64,000 nucleotides of DNA, from contig JAETXT010000011.1 of the NCBI GenBank assembly GCA_019188255.1, positions 124,001 through 188,000 of the forward strand. Direction: 5' to 3'. Positions 1-9,490 of the stretch are shown in pieces. The translations under genes were made by a program, and so were the position numbers. Every line of letters starts with the position of its first letter. Position 1 is the first letter of the stretch. A model generated the notes under the pieces. That model was not told where the DNA came from, ran no database searches, and was given only the letters and a program-made list of their open reading frames with translations. The stretch is from Verticillium longisporum. Taxonomy: Eukaryota > Ascomycota > Sordariomycetes > Glomerellales > Plectosphaerellaceae.

Positions 1-31
1 GGAGAGGAGAGAAAGAGAGAGAGAGAGAGAG
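1..31. repeat. GA-rich microsatellite
   Basis: The window opens with an almost pure GA/AG dinucleotide run that continues to about base 40 with interruptions. It is probably part of the 5-prime flank or UTR of the gene downstream, or of a gene outside the window. I assign no function. Confidence 0.8.
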
Positions 32-161
32 CGGGAGAGCGTGACTGGCGAGCTGCTGGTGTCTAGCATGAGCAAACCATCTGGTACTTACGTCTGCTGT
101 CACCCTCTTACGTCGTCCATCCTGACCTCTCACCACCTTCTCGCACACAGTCTCTGTCACC

Positions 162-196
162 ATATACACACCCACACACACACATACGCACACGCA
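162..196. repeat. CA-rich microsatellite
   Basis: An imperfect CA/AC dinucleotide tract interrupted by CC, TA and CG steps. The remainder of bases 1-727 shows no gene I can support and is best read as the 5-prime flank of the gene starting near 728. Confidence 0.7.
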
Positions 197-727
197 GACC
201 AGACCTACAACATCCACGTTGAACAAAAGGAGACTGGGAAACTTGACGGCACCGGTTGTCACACCGTCATACAGCCACATTCTTGGGGGGGTGGTTGATA
301 CTCGCAGTCGGCTTGTCAAGCAGAACAAAACTCCACAGCGGCTTCTCTGTCGCCTGCACCCACCCGAGCGGGGAGTGCACTTGCTGCACCCTTCCCACAC
401 CTACACGATTGCAGTGGTAGGGTGTCACGAAACTCAAAGACTGCTCGATTTAGCGTCTTGCATCTCACGGCTACGCCCTCCTTGAGGATCGCCGGCTGGA
501 TCCCATCCCGAAGAAGAGATCTGGAACTATACAGCTAGCTTGCCGGCCACTTCGATCGCCTTTTCCACGACGATTTCGACAGGTCCCGTCCCGATCCTGG
601 TTGTGACACACCTTACGACCAGGCAATAAATATGCCGGTGCGAGCGCTGTGCTCCCTCGTCCGCGTCGACCTTTCCTTCTCCCTCCTGGCATAGCAAGTC
701 GGACGGACTTGTGGTACGGCCAACACC

Positions 728-2017
728 ATGGTGGCTGATGTTGAAGTTGGCGGTCCGCTTGGCCATGGTTCGCTCGGCGCTCTGGGGCCGTGGCCTCTGC
801 TGGCCAACGTCCGCGACCCTCGCAGCCTCGACTTCCAGATGGAGCCCCCGTCACCACCGATCCCGCAGCTCTGCCATGACGCCATGTGCACGATACACCG
901 ACACAACCAGGCTGCCACATTAGCCAACGGCGGACTGTCCAGTTTCTCGTCGGCGTCAGGCGGTGGTCGAGCGTCCTCGCAACCGTCGCCCCTGCCGTCG
1001 CCGCCGTCATCTCAGATCTCGTTGGACGATGACCCGTTGAAACTCGATGACGATCCTTTGCTGCCGACGACGGCCTTTTCGTTCCAGCCCTCATTGCCCC
1101 CGGCGCAGTTTGACTTTCTCCCACCGGCGTCACAGCAGGCGCCGCGCGCGAGGCCGCCGTCGAAACGGTGCCGGGCTCGCAGCGACGTCGACGGCCCCCA
1201 CACGGCCGAGCTCAGCTGCAAGAAGCGCCGGCTGCGGACGCAGCTCATCACGAGCCGGCTGTCGCAGCCCTTTTCGCAGCCGGCGACGCACATCATCAAC
1301 CGCGACGCCGCCGCTGCCGGCGACAAGCGGTTCATCAAGCTCGCCGCCGAGGCCGAGTCCAACAACCTCAGTCCCAGCACGCAGAGCCCCATCGTGCGCC
1401 GCCCCGCCGTCATGAACAGGGTCCGTCTGCGCCTGCGCGGCGAGGTCGTGTCAGAGCGGAGCAACGTCTTCATGGCCGGCACGACGACGACGACGACAGC
1501 GGCGGCGGCGCAGGCGGCCTGGATGCAGCGCGAGCAGCAGGCCGGCACGGGTGGGCGGTTCCTCGCCGTTTCCGTGCCTGGAGCGGCGCAGCCGGGCGCG
1601 AGGCCACCTGCCAACAGGATCATCCTGATCAGGGCGGGCGGGGGTGGGGGCGGCCATGATGCGTCGTCGTCGCACGGACAGATGCGGACGCCGATTCCGT
1701 CGGCGTTGCGAGCGGTCGACACGCTCGTCGGGCGAAGCACCGCGGTGCCGGCGGCGAGACAATGTCGCTCGCCCGTGCTGGGGCCCACGGATGCCAGCGT
1801 CGAGGAGGTGGGTGAGGATGAGGAGATGGCGTTCCCCGAAGACATGGGGCGGTACGGCTCGGCTGATGACGACGACGACGACGATGCTGGGGACGTATAT
1901 TCTGACTTTGGGGCCATCTTTGGCGGGCCGAGAGAGGGGGACTTCTCGGACGACGACGAGCACTCGTACGAGGAGTGCCTGGACGAGCTGGATGGCATAT
2001 CGTGGGTTGGGCGATGA
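728..2017 (+). CDS. Conserved fungal protein of unknown function, acidic C-terminus
   Basis: A single uninterrupted frame of 429 codons. The ATG at 728 sits in a strong context (ACCATGG); a second possible start is the Met at 839, which opens the proline/serine-rich segment. Reading along the protein there is a Pro/Ser-rich N-terminal third, a basic motif KKRRLRTQ near residue 160 followed by a patch of conserved appearance around SRLSQPFSQPATHI, an alanine-rich stretch, and an Asp/Glu-rich C-terminal tail of about 60 residues ending DELDGISWVGR. The mix of basic patch and acidic tail suggests a nuclear protein, but I recognise no domain. Its 3-prime end converges on the OHCU decarboxylase gene. 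I am confident it is coding because of its length and low stop density; function is unknown. Confidence 0.7.
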   Translation: MVADVEVGGPLGHGSLGALGPWPLLANVRDPRSLDFQMEPPSPPIPQLCHDAMCTIHRHNQAATLANGGLSSFSSASGGGRASSQPSPLPSPPSSQISLDDDPLKLDDDPLLPTTAFSFQPSLPPAQFDFLPPASQQAPRARPPSKRCRARSDVDGPHTAELSCKKRRLRTQLITSRLSQPFSQPATHIINRDAAAAGDKRFIKLAAEAESNNLSPSTQSPIVRRPAVMNRVRLRLRGEVVSERSNVFMAGTTTTTTAAAAQAAWMQREQQAGTGGRFLAVSVPGAAQPGARPPANRIILIRAGGGGGGHDASSSHGQMRTPIPSALRAVDTLVGRSTAVPAARQCRSPVLGPTDASVEEVGEDEEMAFPEDMGRYGSADDDDDDDAGDVYSDFGAIFGGPREGDFSDDDEHSYEECLDELDGISWVGR

Positions 2018-2431
2018 GAGGAACGGCGTTTGGCTTGCGACAAACCATGGCGAACAACCCTGCATTGCATCCTCGGTGGTCTCAAACCCAATTAGCTAGG
2101 AAGGAGAGAGAAAGAGAAAGAGAAACACAACAAAAGGCCAAGCCCCCCACCGAGGCGGCTCGCGAAAGCATCTCTCTCTTTCCACGGAATCATTGGGGCA
2201 CAACTCTTTTTTGCATTCGGTCGGACAAACAAAAAAGGAAAACATGCAGAGGCATCTCTGGCGGCGTTCATGTATAGCTAACAGCATTGGAAAGGTCCGC
2301 CGCGGCTTCTATATGAAGTGATGTGTATTCAAAGTCTTTTCTCGTTTTTGCGTTTGCTTGCCTCGTTTCACTGCCCAGAGTGTTTGAACTGCTGTGATGA
2401 GCATGTCATGAGATTGAGACAGATACGACGC
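2018..2431. other. Convergent intergenic region
   Basis: About 410 bp between two convergently transcribed genes, presumably holding both 3-prime UTRs and terminators. A GA-rich tract lies at 2101-2130. I see no further gene. Confidence 0.6.
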
Positions 2432-3037
2432 TCACGCGGCGGCCGAAAGCTTAGCGGCGCGGTCCTTGGCAATGTCACACATGGCCTGGCAGCATGTTAG
2501 CAAACTAGACGAGAACCCCCAAACCGAGCATGAGAAACAAACCTGCAGGGCCGCCTGCTCCTCGAGCATCATGTCCCCGCGGTCGATGCGCCGCCTCATA
2601 TCTTGCATGATCGCAGGCCGGCCGCGTCCGTTGACGAAAACGACGTAACGCAGCCCCGGGAACGTGTCCTCGTACTCGGCATTCAGCGCGGCGAGCTGGG
2701 CGGCCTCTGCCTCGCTGCCCTGGAGCTTCGCCTGCTCCGCCACCGACTGGGCGCTATCGACCTTTTTCGCGCCGAGGCGGGGGTGAGAGCCGAGAATGGC
2801 GTGGAGAGCGGCACGCTGCTCGGGGGCTGTCTGAGAGGCCGAGGCGAGGTCCGACAGAATCGAGTGAGCGGTATCGATGAGCTCGTCGTACGACTGATAT
2901 GTCGTTGTTGATAGCGCGGGGACGAGGAGGGCGTGCAAGGCGGGGGATGGCTCGAAAAGGAGATCGAGGACCTCTGTCTGCTCTCCTGTTGTGAGGCGAG
3001 GCAACGCTGTGATGTCTGGTATCGTGATAGGCGCCAT
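2432..3037 (-). CDS. OHCU decarboxylase (uric acid degradation)
   Basis: The product is a 2-oxo-4-hydroxy-4-carboxy-5-ureidoimidazoline decarboxylase, the step after uricase and HIU hydrolase that yields allantoin. The family signature is visible in HPRLGAKKVDSAQ near residue 85, containing the catalytic-type histidine, followed by an SVAEQAKLQ segment and the NGRGRP stretch near residue 136. One intron at 2542-2486 (57 bp, GTTTGT...CTGCCAG on the minus strand) is a multiple of three and lacks a stop, so a naive translation reads straight through it. The spliced protein is 182 residues, normal for the family, whereas the unspliced 201 residues would insert a Cys-rich hydrophobic stretch. Start chosen at MAPITIPD. 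The divergent promoter carries two GATAAG sites, consistent with nitrogen-regulated purine use. Family assignment is secure from the motif. Confidence 0.85.
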   Translation of the reverse strand: MAPITIPDITALPRLTTGEQTEVLDLLFEPSPALHALLVPALSTTTYQSYDELIDTAHSILSDLASASQTAPEQRAALHAILGSHPRLGAKKVDSAQSVAEQAKLQGSEAEAAQLAALNAEYEDTFPGLRYVVFVNGRGRPAIMQDMRRRIDRGDMMLEEQAALQVCFSCSVWGFSSSLLTCCQAMCDIAKDRAAKLSAAA

Positions 3038-3549
3038 ATTTTGTGAGAGTCGCTCTTCAACCTAGGTACACGGACACTGACAAGAAGGAGGAGAGGAGAG
3101 GCACCATGAAGAGGGGCAAGAGTGTGTTTATGAAAGTCTCATCTTGCCAGAGGTGTGGTCCTCGGCCTGGTCCCCCTCGTTCTCCATCGGCGCATCGGCG
3201 CATCCCGCCATTTTGGCGTCACTGATAAGAGCTGGGACGATACTGTCGATAAGAGACTGTAGTGCGGCAGGTGCTCTCCTTCTTCCTCACGTGAATTGAA
3301 TGGCCCGTGCCGTCTATTGGCCGCCTTTGGCTCTGGTGGAGCCGCCTCTCTCTGCCCCTGCAAGCTTCTGTTCGAACGTGCGAGGCTGACGATTTGTTTT
3401 CGAAAAGCGAGTTGCTGGCTCGTTAGCATATTGGACAGTCGCAATTGCATCCGCCACGCCCCGCGCCTCGCCTACCTTTTTACAACGAATTGTTTCCTTT
3501 CCAATAGCACGTCAATCCATCGCCAAAGAGGATAAGAAGCACAATCAGC
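3038..3549. promoter_or_regulatory. Divergent promoter with paired GATAAG sites
   Basis: This region lies between the OHCU decarboxylase (minus) and PRP19 (plus). GATAAG occurs at 3224-3229 and again at 3248-3253, 24 bp apart in the same orientation and about 190-215 bp upstream of the decarboxylase start. GATA factors of the AreA/NIT2 type recognise HGATAR and activate purine-catabolism genes in other ascomycetes. The sites are seen; regulation of this gene by AreA is inference. Confidence 0.5.
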
Positions 3550-5219
3550 ATGTTGTGTGGAAGTATGTCTGCTCGAGGACACCACTGTGGCACTCAAACG
3601 CGTCGCTAACCCTTGGATGAATAGTCTCGGGAGAGACTCCCCAGGAGCCTGTCGCCTCGAGGAAGTCTGGTATGTTCCGACCCTGCCACCGCCTGAATGT
3701 CAAACGTTCGCTAACCTAGGCCAAGGCGCCGTCTTCGAGAAGCGCCTCATCGAAAAGTACATCACGGAGAATGGCACCGAGCCCGGAACCGGCGAAGCCC
3801 TGACGACCGACGACCTCCTCCCCCTCTCCCAGTCGCACATTGTCCGGCCACGACCCCCAACGCTGACATCGATCCCCGCCCTCCTCGCGACCTTCCAGAA
3901 CGAATGGGACGCGCTGGCGCTCGAGACGTATAACCTGAAGGAGCAGCTGGCCCGCACCCGTGAGGAGCTCGCGACGGCTCTGTACCAGCACGATGCTGCG
4001 GTTCGCGTCATTGCGTGGCTGACGAGGGAGAGGGACGAGGCGAGGGACGCTCTTTCGAGGGTTACTGTCACGGGTGGCGCGGCCAATGGCGATGCGATGG
4101 CCGTCGATTCGGTCGAGACGCTTCCGGAGGAGGTGGCCGAGAGGGTGGCAGCGAAGCACCAAGAGTATGTACATTTCTGTCCAACTGCCTGCTATCATCC
4201 ACTAACCACAAATACCAATTTAGGCTCTCCAAGTCGCGCAAGAAGCGCCCCGTTCCCGAAGGCTGGGCGACGCCCGAGGAACTCGCGGCTTTCCAGACTA
4301 CGGCCTCCACAACGCTGCCCGTCCCCCACACCTCTTCGCTCGCCCTCGAGGGCGACTATGCGGCCATCGCAGGACCCGAAGGCAATGCCGCTATCTACTC
4401 GATCGACTCTGACAAGCTCGAGCGACATGTCCAGGTCGGCCAGCCAATCACCGACACCGTCTGGACGGGCAGCAAGCTCATCTTCTCGACGACGCAAGGC
4501 ACCGTCAAGGTCTTTGAGAGCGGCAGCGAGATCGCCTCGCTGGCCGAAAATGCCGGTGCTGTCACTGCCCTCGCGCTGCACCCTCTTGGCGACCTGCTCG
4601 CCTTCGTCGGTCAGGACAAGAGTATTGTCTTCTACGACCTGTCGACCATGTCGCGTGTTAGCCGCACCTACGGCGATGCCGGTACGTTTGGCTATTCCCT
4701 GGGTGCTACTACTTCCGTACTAACAAGCCCCCCCCCCCAGCTCTCACATGCTGCGCTTTCCACCCGGATGGCCACATTTTCGCCGCCGGCACGGCCACCG
4801 GCGAACTCAAGCTCTTCATGACGGCCACGCTCGACGTCGCAGCGTCCTTCTCCCTCGGCGCCCCCATCCAGGCGCTCGCCTTTTCCGAGAACGGCTTCTG
4901 GGTCGCCGCGACGGCCAAGGGCCAGAGCTCTGTGACCATTTTCGACCTGCGAAAGGAGGGCGAGGCGGCCAAGGCCACGGTCCTGGAGACGGGCGGCTCA
5001 GTGCAGGCGCTCGCCTGGGACTACACGGGCCAGTTCCTAGCGACAGCCGGCGCCAGCGGCGTCACGGTACAGCAGTACACCCAGAGCTCCAAGTCGTGGT
5101 CGGAGCCGTTCCGCAGCTCCGTCACAGCCGTGGCCGTCCGGTGGGGCGACAAGGCGAGGCAGCTCGTCTCCGTCAACGGCGAGGGCGTCGTGTCCGTGTT
5201 TGGTGTCAAGGAGGGGTAA
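3550..5219 (+). CDS. PRP19: Pre-mRNA-processing factor 19 (U-box, WD40)
   Basis: Core of the NineTeen complex and an E3 ubiquitin ligase needed for spliceosome activation; nuclear. Five exons: 3550-3562, 3625-3669, 3720-4164, 4224-4681 and 4741-5219, with introns of 50-62 bp. The first exon codes only four residues (MLCG) and joins to ISGETPQEP. The U-box lies at residues 1-70 and includes VFEKRLIEKYI. A coiled-coil tetramerisation segment follows (ALALETYNLKEQL through about residue 145), then a seven-bladed WD40 domain with SIVFYDLS, AFHPDGHIF and LAWDYTGQFLATAG. Intron 2 has two possible in-frame acceptors, TAG at 3719 and AAG at 3725. The second gives a U-box of the length I expect for the family. 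Intron 4 ends in a C11 tract before its AG. The protein is about 480 residues, normal for fungi. Confidence 0.92.
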
Positions 5220-6831
5220 TCGATCGTGGGCGAACATACTGCCGAGGATGGCACCATGGCTGCGAGGGACAGGGTTTTTTTTTTGGAGCTGATCTCCGTC
5301 TGGACCCTTTTTGGGCTTGTCATAGCCCCTGGTGGCACTGTGTCATAGGCGAGGAAAAGAAAAAGGTCAAACAAGCTTGTTTTGCAGCGTGAACTAACAA
5401 GCGTGGTTCTCTCGACGGCACGAATCTCTGAAACCAATCCTGCTCAGTGGCATCAATCGTTACCTTGCCTCAAGTACCTCATGGCTGGGCGGTATACCGC
5501 ACATCAGCTGCAAGGAGAGAGAGATGTGTCGGCTTCCTACATGGCTTGATGGTCACGGCGCGAGCTGGCATCCTTACTAACTAAGGTACCTAGGTAGACT
5601 GTTAGTGAACCACCCACAGGAGATGTACCTGCTGCAGGATCGGATAATGCCTGGCATGTTGTTAAGCCTCGCGGCAGTTGGTCCTAAAAGGTCACAGGGA
5701 CCAGGGGGCAACGATACGCGCCTTGAGGGCGGCGGCTGCTGAATGGCATTTGAAAGGCCCCACACTGCAACTCGACTTGAGGCTTTTAAGCCTGTGGCCT
5801 GCCTTGCCTGCCTGCCTGCCTACCAATTCCTGCACGGTGCACTAGACTGCACCTGCCTCAGGGCAAGTACGTAGTGACGTTTGTCTTTGCCCCCCTTGCC
5901 CCCCCTCGATCGACCCAGAACAAACACCTGAAAGGCGGAATCACCCATTGTGGCGGACCGGCTGAGAAGACCATCGATGGATACCTGCATACCTACGTGA
6001 ATAGGTAATCACGCCTGTTCACCAAAGCCCGGACCCGAATCCCTGGGGGCGCTTCCTTTCAATAAGGTAAAGGTACTTTACGGCAGGTACCCAGTGCATC
6101 ATCACCTTCCTGGCAAAGCATCATCACCACCCCCAACTCTCGTGGACCGTCATTCACCACAGCGCGACTTCCCACCTGGCGGGCCATGCCGGCTGCCTCA
6201 GACTCCCGCCGTCAACCTACCTGACTGCCTACCTAGGTACCTTACTTAGGCGCCTACCTTGGGTGTCTGACTCAACCTCGACATTGCGTTCGACGAAACA
6301 TAACACTGCATCAGTCGTCAGCCGCCTTGAGCCTTGACATCCTACATCTCCTACGCACCGATCACGACATTTTCGCCCAAGGGCCTGCAGTGTTTAGCGA
6401 CCCGCTCGCCTCCATCGCCTTTCTTTCCTCCGCTGTCCGCAGGCGGGTCGACATCTCGAGTGCACACAGGGTCAATGTGCATCATTTGTTGCAGCCTCGC
6501 CACTGCAATAATTCCTAAGCTTCGGAACGCTCGACTGAGAACCTTGCGCCTTTCTCCGCCAGCGCCCTTTATCTCCGACTCGATAACGACGACGTCTTTT
6601 GCCCCTTCGGCCACCCTTTCCCCACCAGCAAGGACGGCTGAGAAGAGCACATGTTTCTCAGCGTCGTAGCAGAGGATTCGAAAACCAACATCATTGTCTC
6701 TTTGCCGCCCGACCGCGCTCGATCGGCCGAGTGACATTTTATAGACCTCGGTACCCGACTCTCCAACTCTCCAACTCTCCGACCCGCCCACCTCGACGAC
6801 CTCGCTCTCCTCCGCAAAGTCGACAGGCAGC
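5220..6831. other. Long intergenic region with TACCTAGGTA-type motifs
   Basis: About 1.6 kb with no gene I can support. It contains palindromic TACCTAGGTA-like words (near 5585-5597 and 6229-6241) and CCTGCCTGCC runs near 5800-5822. The last several hundred bases, rich in CTCC and TCCAACTC words, are probably the promoter and 5-prime leader of the RING-protein gene at 6832. Confidence 0.5.
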
Positions 6832-8633
6832 ATGGCTGCGTCGTCGCCCGAAGCGTCCCTCTTTGTAGGCAGCGACGAGTACGACCTATCACCCTACGAC
6901 GGCCATGTGTCACTAGACAGCCTGGACAGTGATGAAGACTTACGAATCATGGCGGACGCAGGCGATTCGCCCGTTGCGCTCCCTCCCATTTTCCTTGACC
7001 ACATGTTTCGCGACGACAATGATCCCGACTTTGAGCCAGAACTTCTGGGCGACGACATGGAGTCTTCCGAAACACACTCGCTATCCCCCTCCAACCACTC
7101 CTACCAATCAGTTGCCGAGGGCAGCCTTCCTCCTTACAGCTCAGGACCAGAAGCACTGGACCTACAGAACCGACGCGCCGACCCCCGAGATGTGGCATTA
7201 GCTCGCGATGTGGCTTTGGGTGTCTTTGGCGACGATCTGGACTGGATGGGCGAGATCGACTCCGACTTTGACTTTGCCGAGATTGAGGGCCTAGAGGCTG
7301 AGCTCGAGGCACAGAACCCTCATATCCGGCAACCACTCCACGCGTCCCAAGGTGCAACAAGCCAAGGCAGCGGCGCCGACCAGGGCGGCAGGGCAGTGGG
7401 GAATCTTCTTCGACTTTTAGAAAATGGCGATGGAAGAGCAAGCGACGCAAGCGGTGCGAGGAGGCCCGCGCCGGGACCGCCTAACCGAAATGCTGCACGA
7501 CGGCCTTTCTCGCCTATTCATCTGCTTAGTTCCGAGGGTGACGAGTACCCTGGGCGCGACAGTTTTCGCTCGCGCCACGCTCGCGATGTTCTCGTTGATG
7601 TGGAACTGGATGCACGACATCACGCCCCTTCCGCGCTTCAGCGACAAGGATCCCGGCAGTCTGGTGCTGCTGAAGTCATCGACCTCACAAATGAGCCCGA
7701 CAGCCCGATACAGGCGCACGCCCGGCCTGTCTCTCAAAACGTTCGCCGCCAAAACTCTCAAGCCCGCAACCCACCCGCATTTGCTCGCAGCGACAGCAGC
7801 ATTCTCGGCGGTCCGCCAGTCATAGATCTTACAGACGATGCCCCCGACCGTCCGTTACCACCCTTATTGCCGGGTACACGCTGGCCCCAGGCGTCCCGTC
7901 GGGCGGTTCATTCCCCGGAGCTCCTGTTCCTCAACCAGCGCCCGATCCCGAGGCAGCAGCAGCCAAATCGCCGGGAAGGCGTGCAGTCGCGAGCCCGTTC
8001 CCGTCAGGCCAACATGCTTAATGGGCTGCGGCGTAACTTCTTGCATCATTTGCCCTTTCTTAACCTCTTCAACCCTGACCCAGCAGATGGCAACCTCGAC
8101 ATGGTGGAGGGTATGATGGGCAATCCCTTTAACCCCGTTGGCCACATCCAACTTCAGTATCAGCGCAGCGCCTTTGACCAGCGTCCTCCATCACCCAAAC
8201 CTGTCCACGTCCCACCCCTGCAGCACGTTCTGGCTTTTCTCGAGATACCAAGGCCGACAATAGCTCGGCATTTGTCTGTCCTGCGTGCAACGAAGAGCTA
8301 GCCTACGACCCCCTCGAGGCCCCTTCTGCTCCTGCACCTCAGGCGTCTCGCAGTACCCGACTTGGCAAGCGGCCCCGAAGTGAGCATCACTTCTGGGCGC
8401 TCAAGGGCTGTGGCCATGTATGTTTACACTACCTACTTTGTCGTGACCGATTCATTTGCTAATGTGATACAAAGGTTTACTGCGAGGACTGCTATGAGAA
8501 CAGGAAGCCCACGAACAAGAGACCCAACACGGGATTCCTTCATGCCGGGCGAGATCACAAATTGTCGTGCGCTGTTGAAGGTTGTGACACGCAAGTCACC
8601 AATAAGGGATCATGGGTTGGCATTTATCTGTAG
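6832..8633 (+). CDS. SIM-containing RING-finger protein (frameshifted in this assembly)
   Basis: Two exons, 6832-8417 and 8475-8633, with a 57-bp intron (GTATGT...CAAAG). The N-terminal 280 residues are acidic and disordered. Two SUMO-interaction motifs follow: VIDLT at 7675-7689 with an acidic flank (NEPDSP) and VIDLT at 7819-7833 followed by DDAPD. The C-terminal frame codes a RING-type zinc finger with CPAC, then CGHVYCEDC split by the intron, then CAVEGC, ending in GSWVGIYL. The two parts are in different frames: a single missing C in the CCCC run at 8216-8219 would join PKPVHVPP to the RING part and give about 581 residues. Exon-phase arithmetic also demands one extra base. Tandem SIMs plus a RING are the hallmark of SUMO-targeted ubiquitin ligases (Slx8/Rnf4 type), so that is my functional inference. 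A less likely alternative is an intron at 8111-8181. Confidence 0.75.
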
Positions 8634-9490
8634 CCTACGATGCACGGCAAAAGCGCCCGTTCAAGGCATGAGCAGAAGAGTTGGCGAGAGAGAACCACGG
8701 TGTGAACGACCGCTTTGTGCCGCGGGTTATGAGGCCTTTTGTGAACAGGCTGGACAACGCACCCAGTCTAACAGGTATTGGGGGAATTCATGAGGCGCCC
8801 CGGATTGGACTGGACATGAGGGTTCACGGTTATGCATGGGATGGCGTTTCTAGGCATGGCCCTATTCGGCCGGGCTAGGGAGGCAGCGTTGGCTTGGCTC
8901 TTTACAGTTCATGTGTCGTGTGCCTTGTGCCAAAGGCTAGGACGATCTGAATTTCGTTATCCAGTTTTTCAACACTTTGAGAGTGTGCCCGCTGTCAAGT
9001 GCATGTCGCATGCTTGTATATGAACACGAATGGACGAACATCATCGGTCACCTTGCTAACGCGGTTGGTGAAAGGGGTCGCGCACCGTGCCACAGCACCC
9101 AGGTGAAGATTCAAGGTAAGTCTGCCGTATTGGTGGCAGATCAACAGACGCCTTGACGATTGATTCGAAAACGAAAACAAATGGGTATCAATTCTCCAAC
9201 TCCCAGAATCCATCAAAATGTCGTACCAACGCCCACCAATGCTCCTCCTTCACCCTGCAAATTTCTCCCAAGCGCCCAGCCGTCGTCCACATCGGCTTAA
9301 GTATGTTCAAGTCTGTCCCGAGACAGCGTTTCTCCCAACAAGCTCACCACGAGTCTCCGATCTTTCCTAGCGCCTGTTTCCCAGTATCCATAACAAAAGC
9401 GACGCACCCCCTGCAAAAGCAACAGCTAGCCCCTCTCGCTCCTGGCGTTCTCCTGATGCACAGCGCACAGTTTTTTTTGGAGCCTCGGCT
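8634..9490. other. Convergent intergenic region
   Basis: About 860 bp between the RING gene (plus) and the coiled-coil gene (minus). It should contain both 3-prime UTRs. I see no coding signal or repeat. Confidence 0.5.

Noticed and set aside
471..1133. Long minus-strand open frame opposite the first gene
   Set aside because: Arg/Gly/Ser-rich composition typical of an antisense shadow in GC-rich coding DNA; the plus-strand frame has the plausible protein.
8111..8181. Possible 71-bp intron (GTATGA...GACCAG) that would also join the SIM and RING frames
   Set aside because: It would delete a stretch that looks conserved (YQRSAF through SPK), and the donor is weak. A missing C in the run at 8216-8219 explains the data better.
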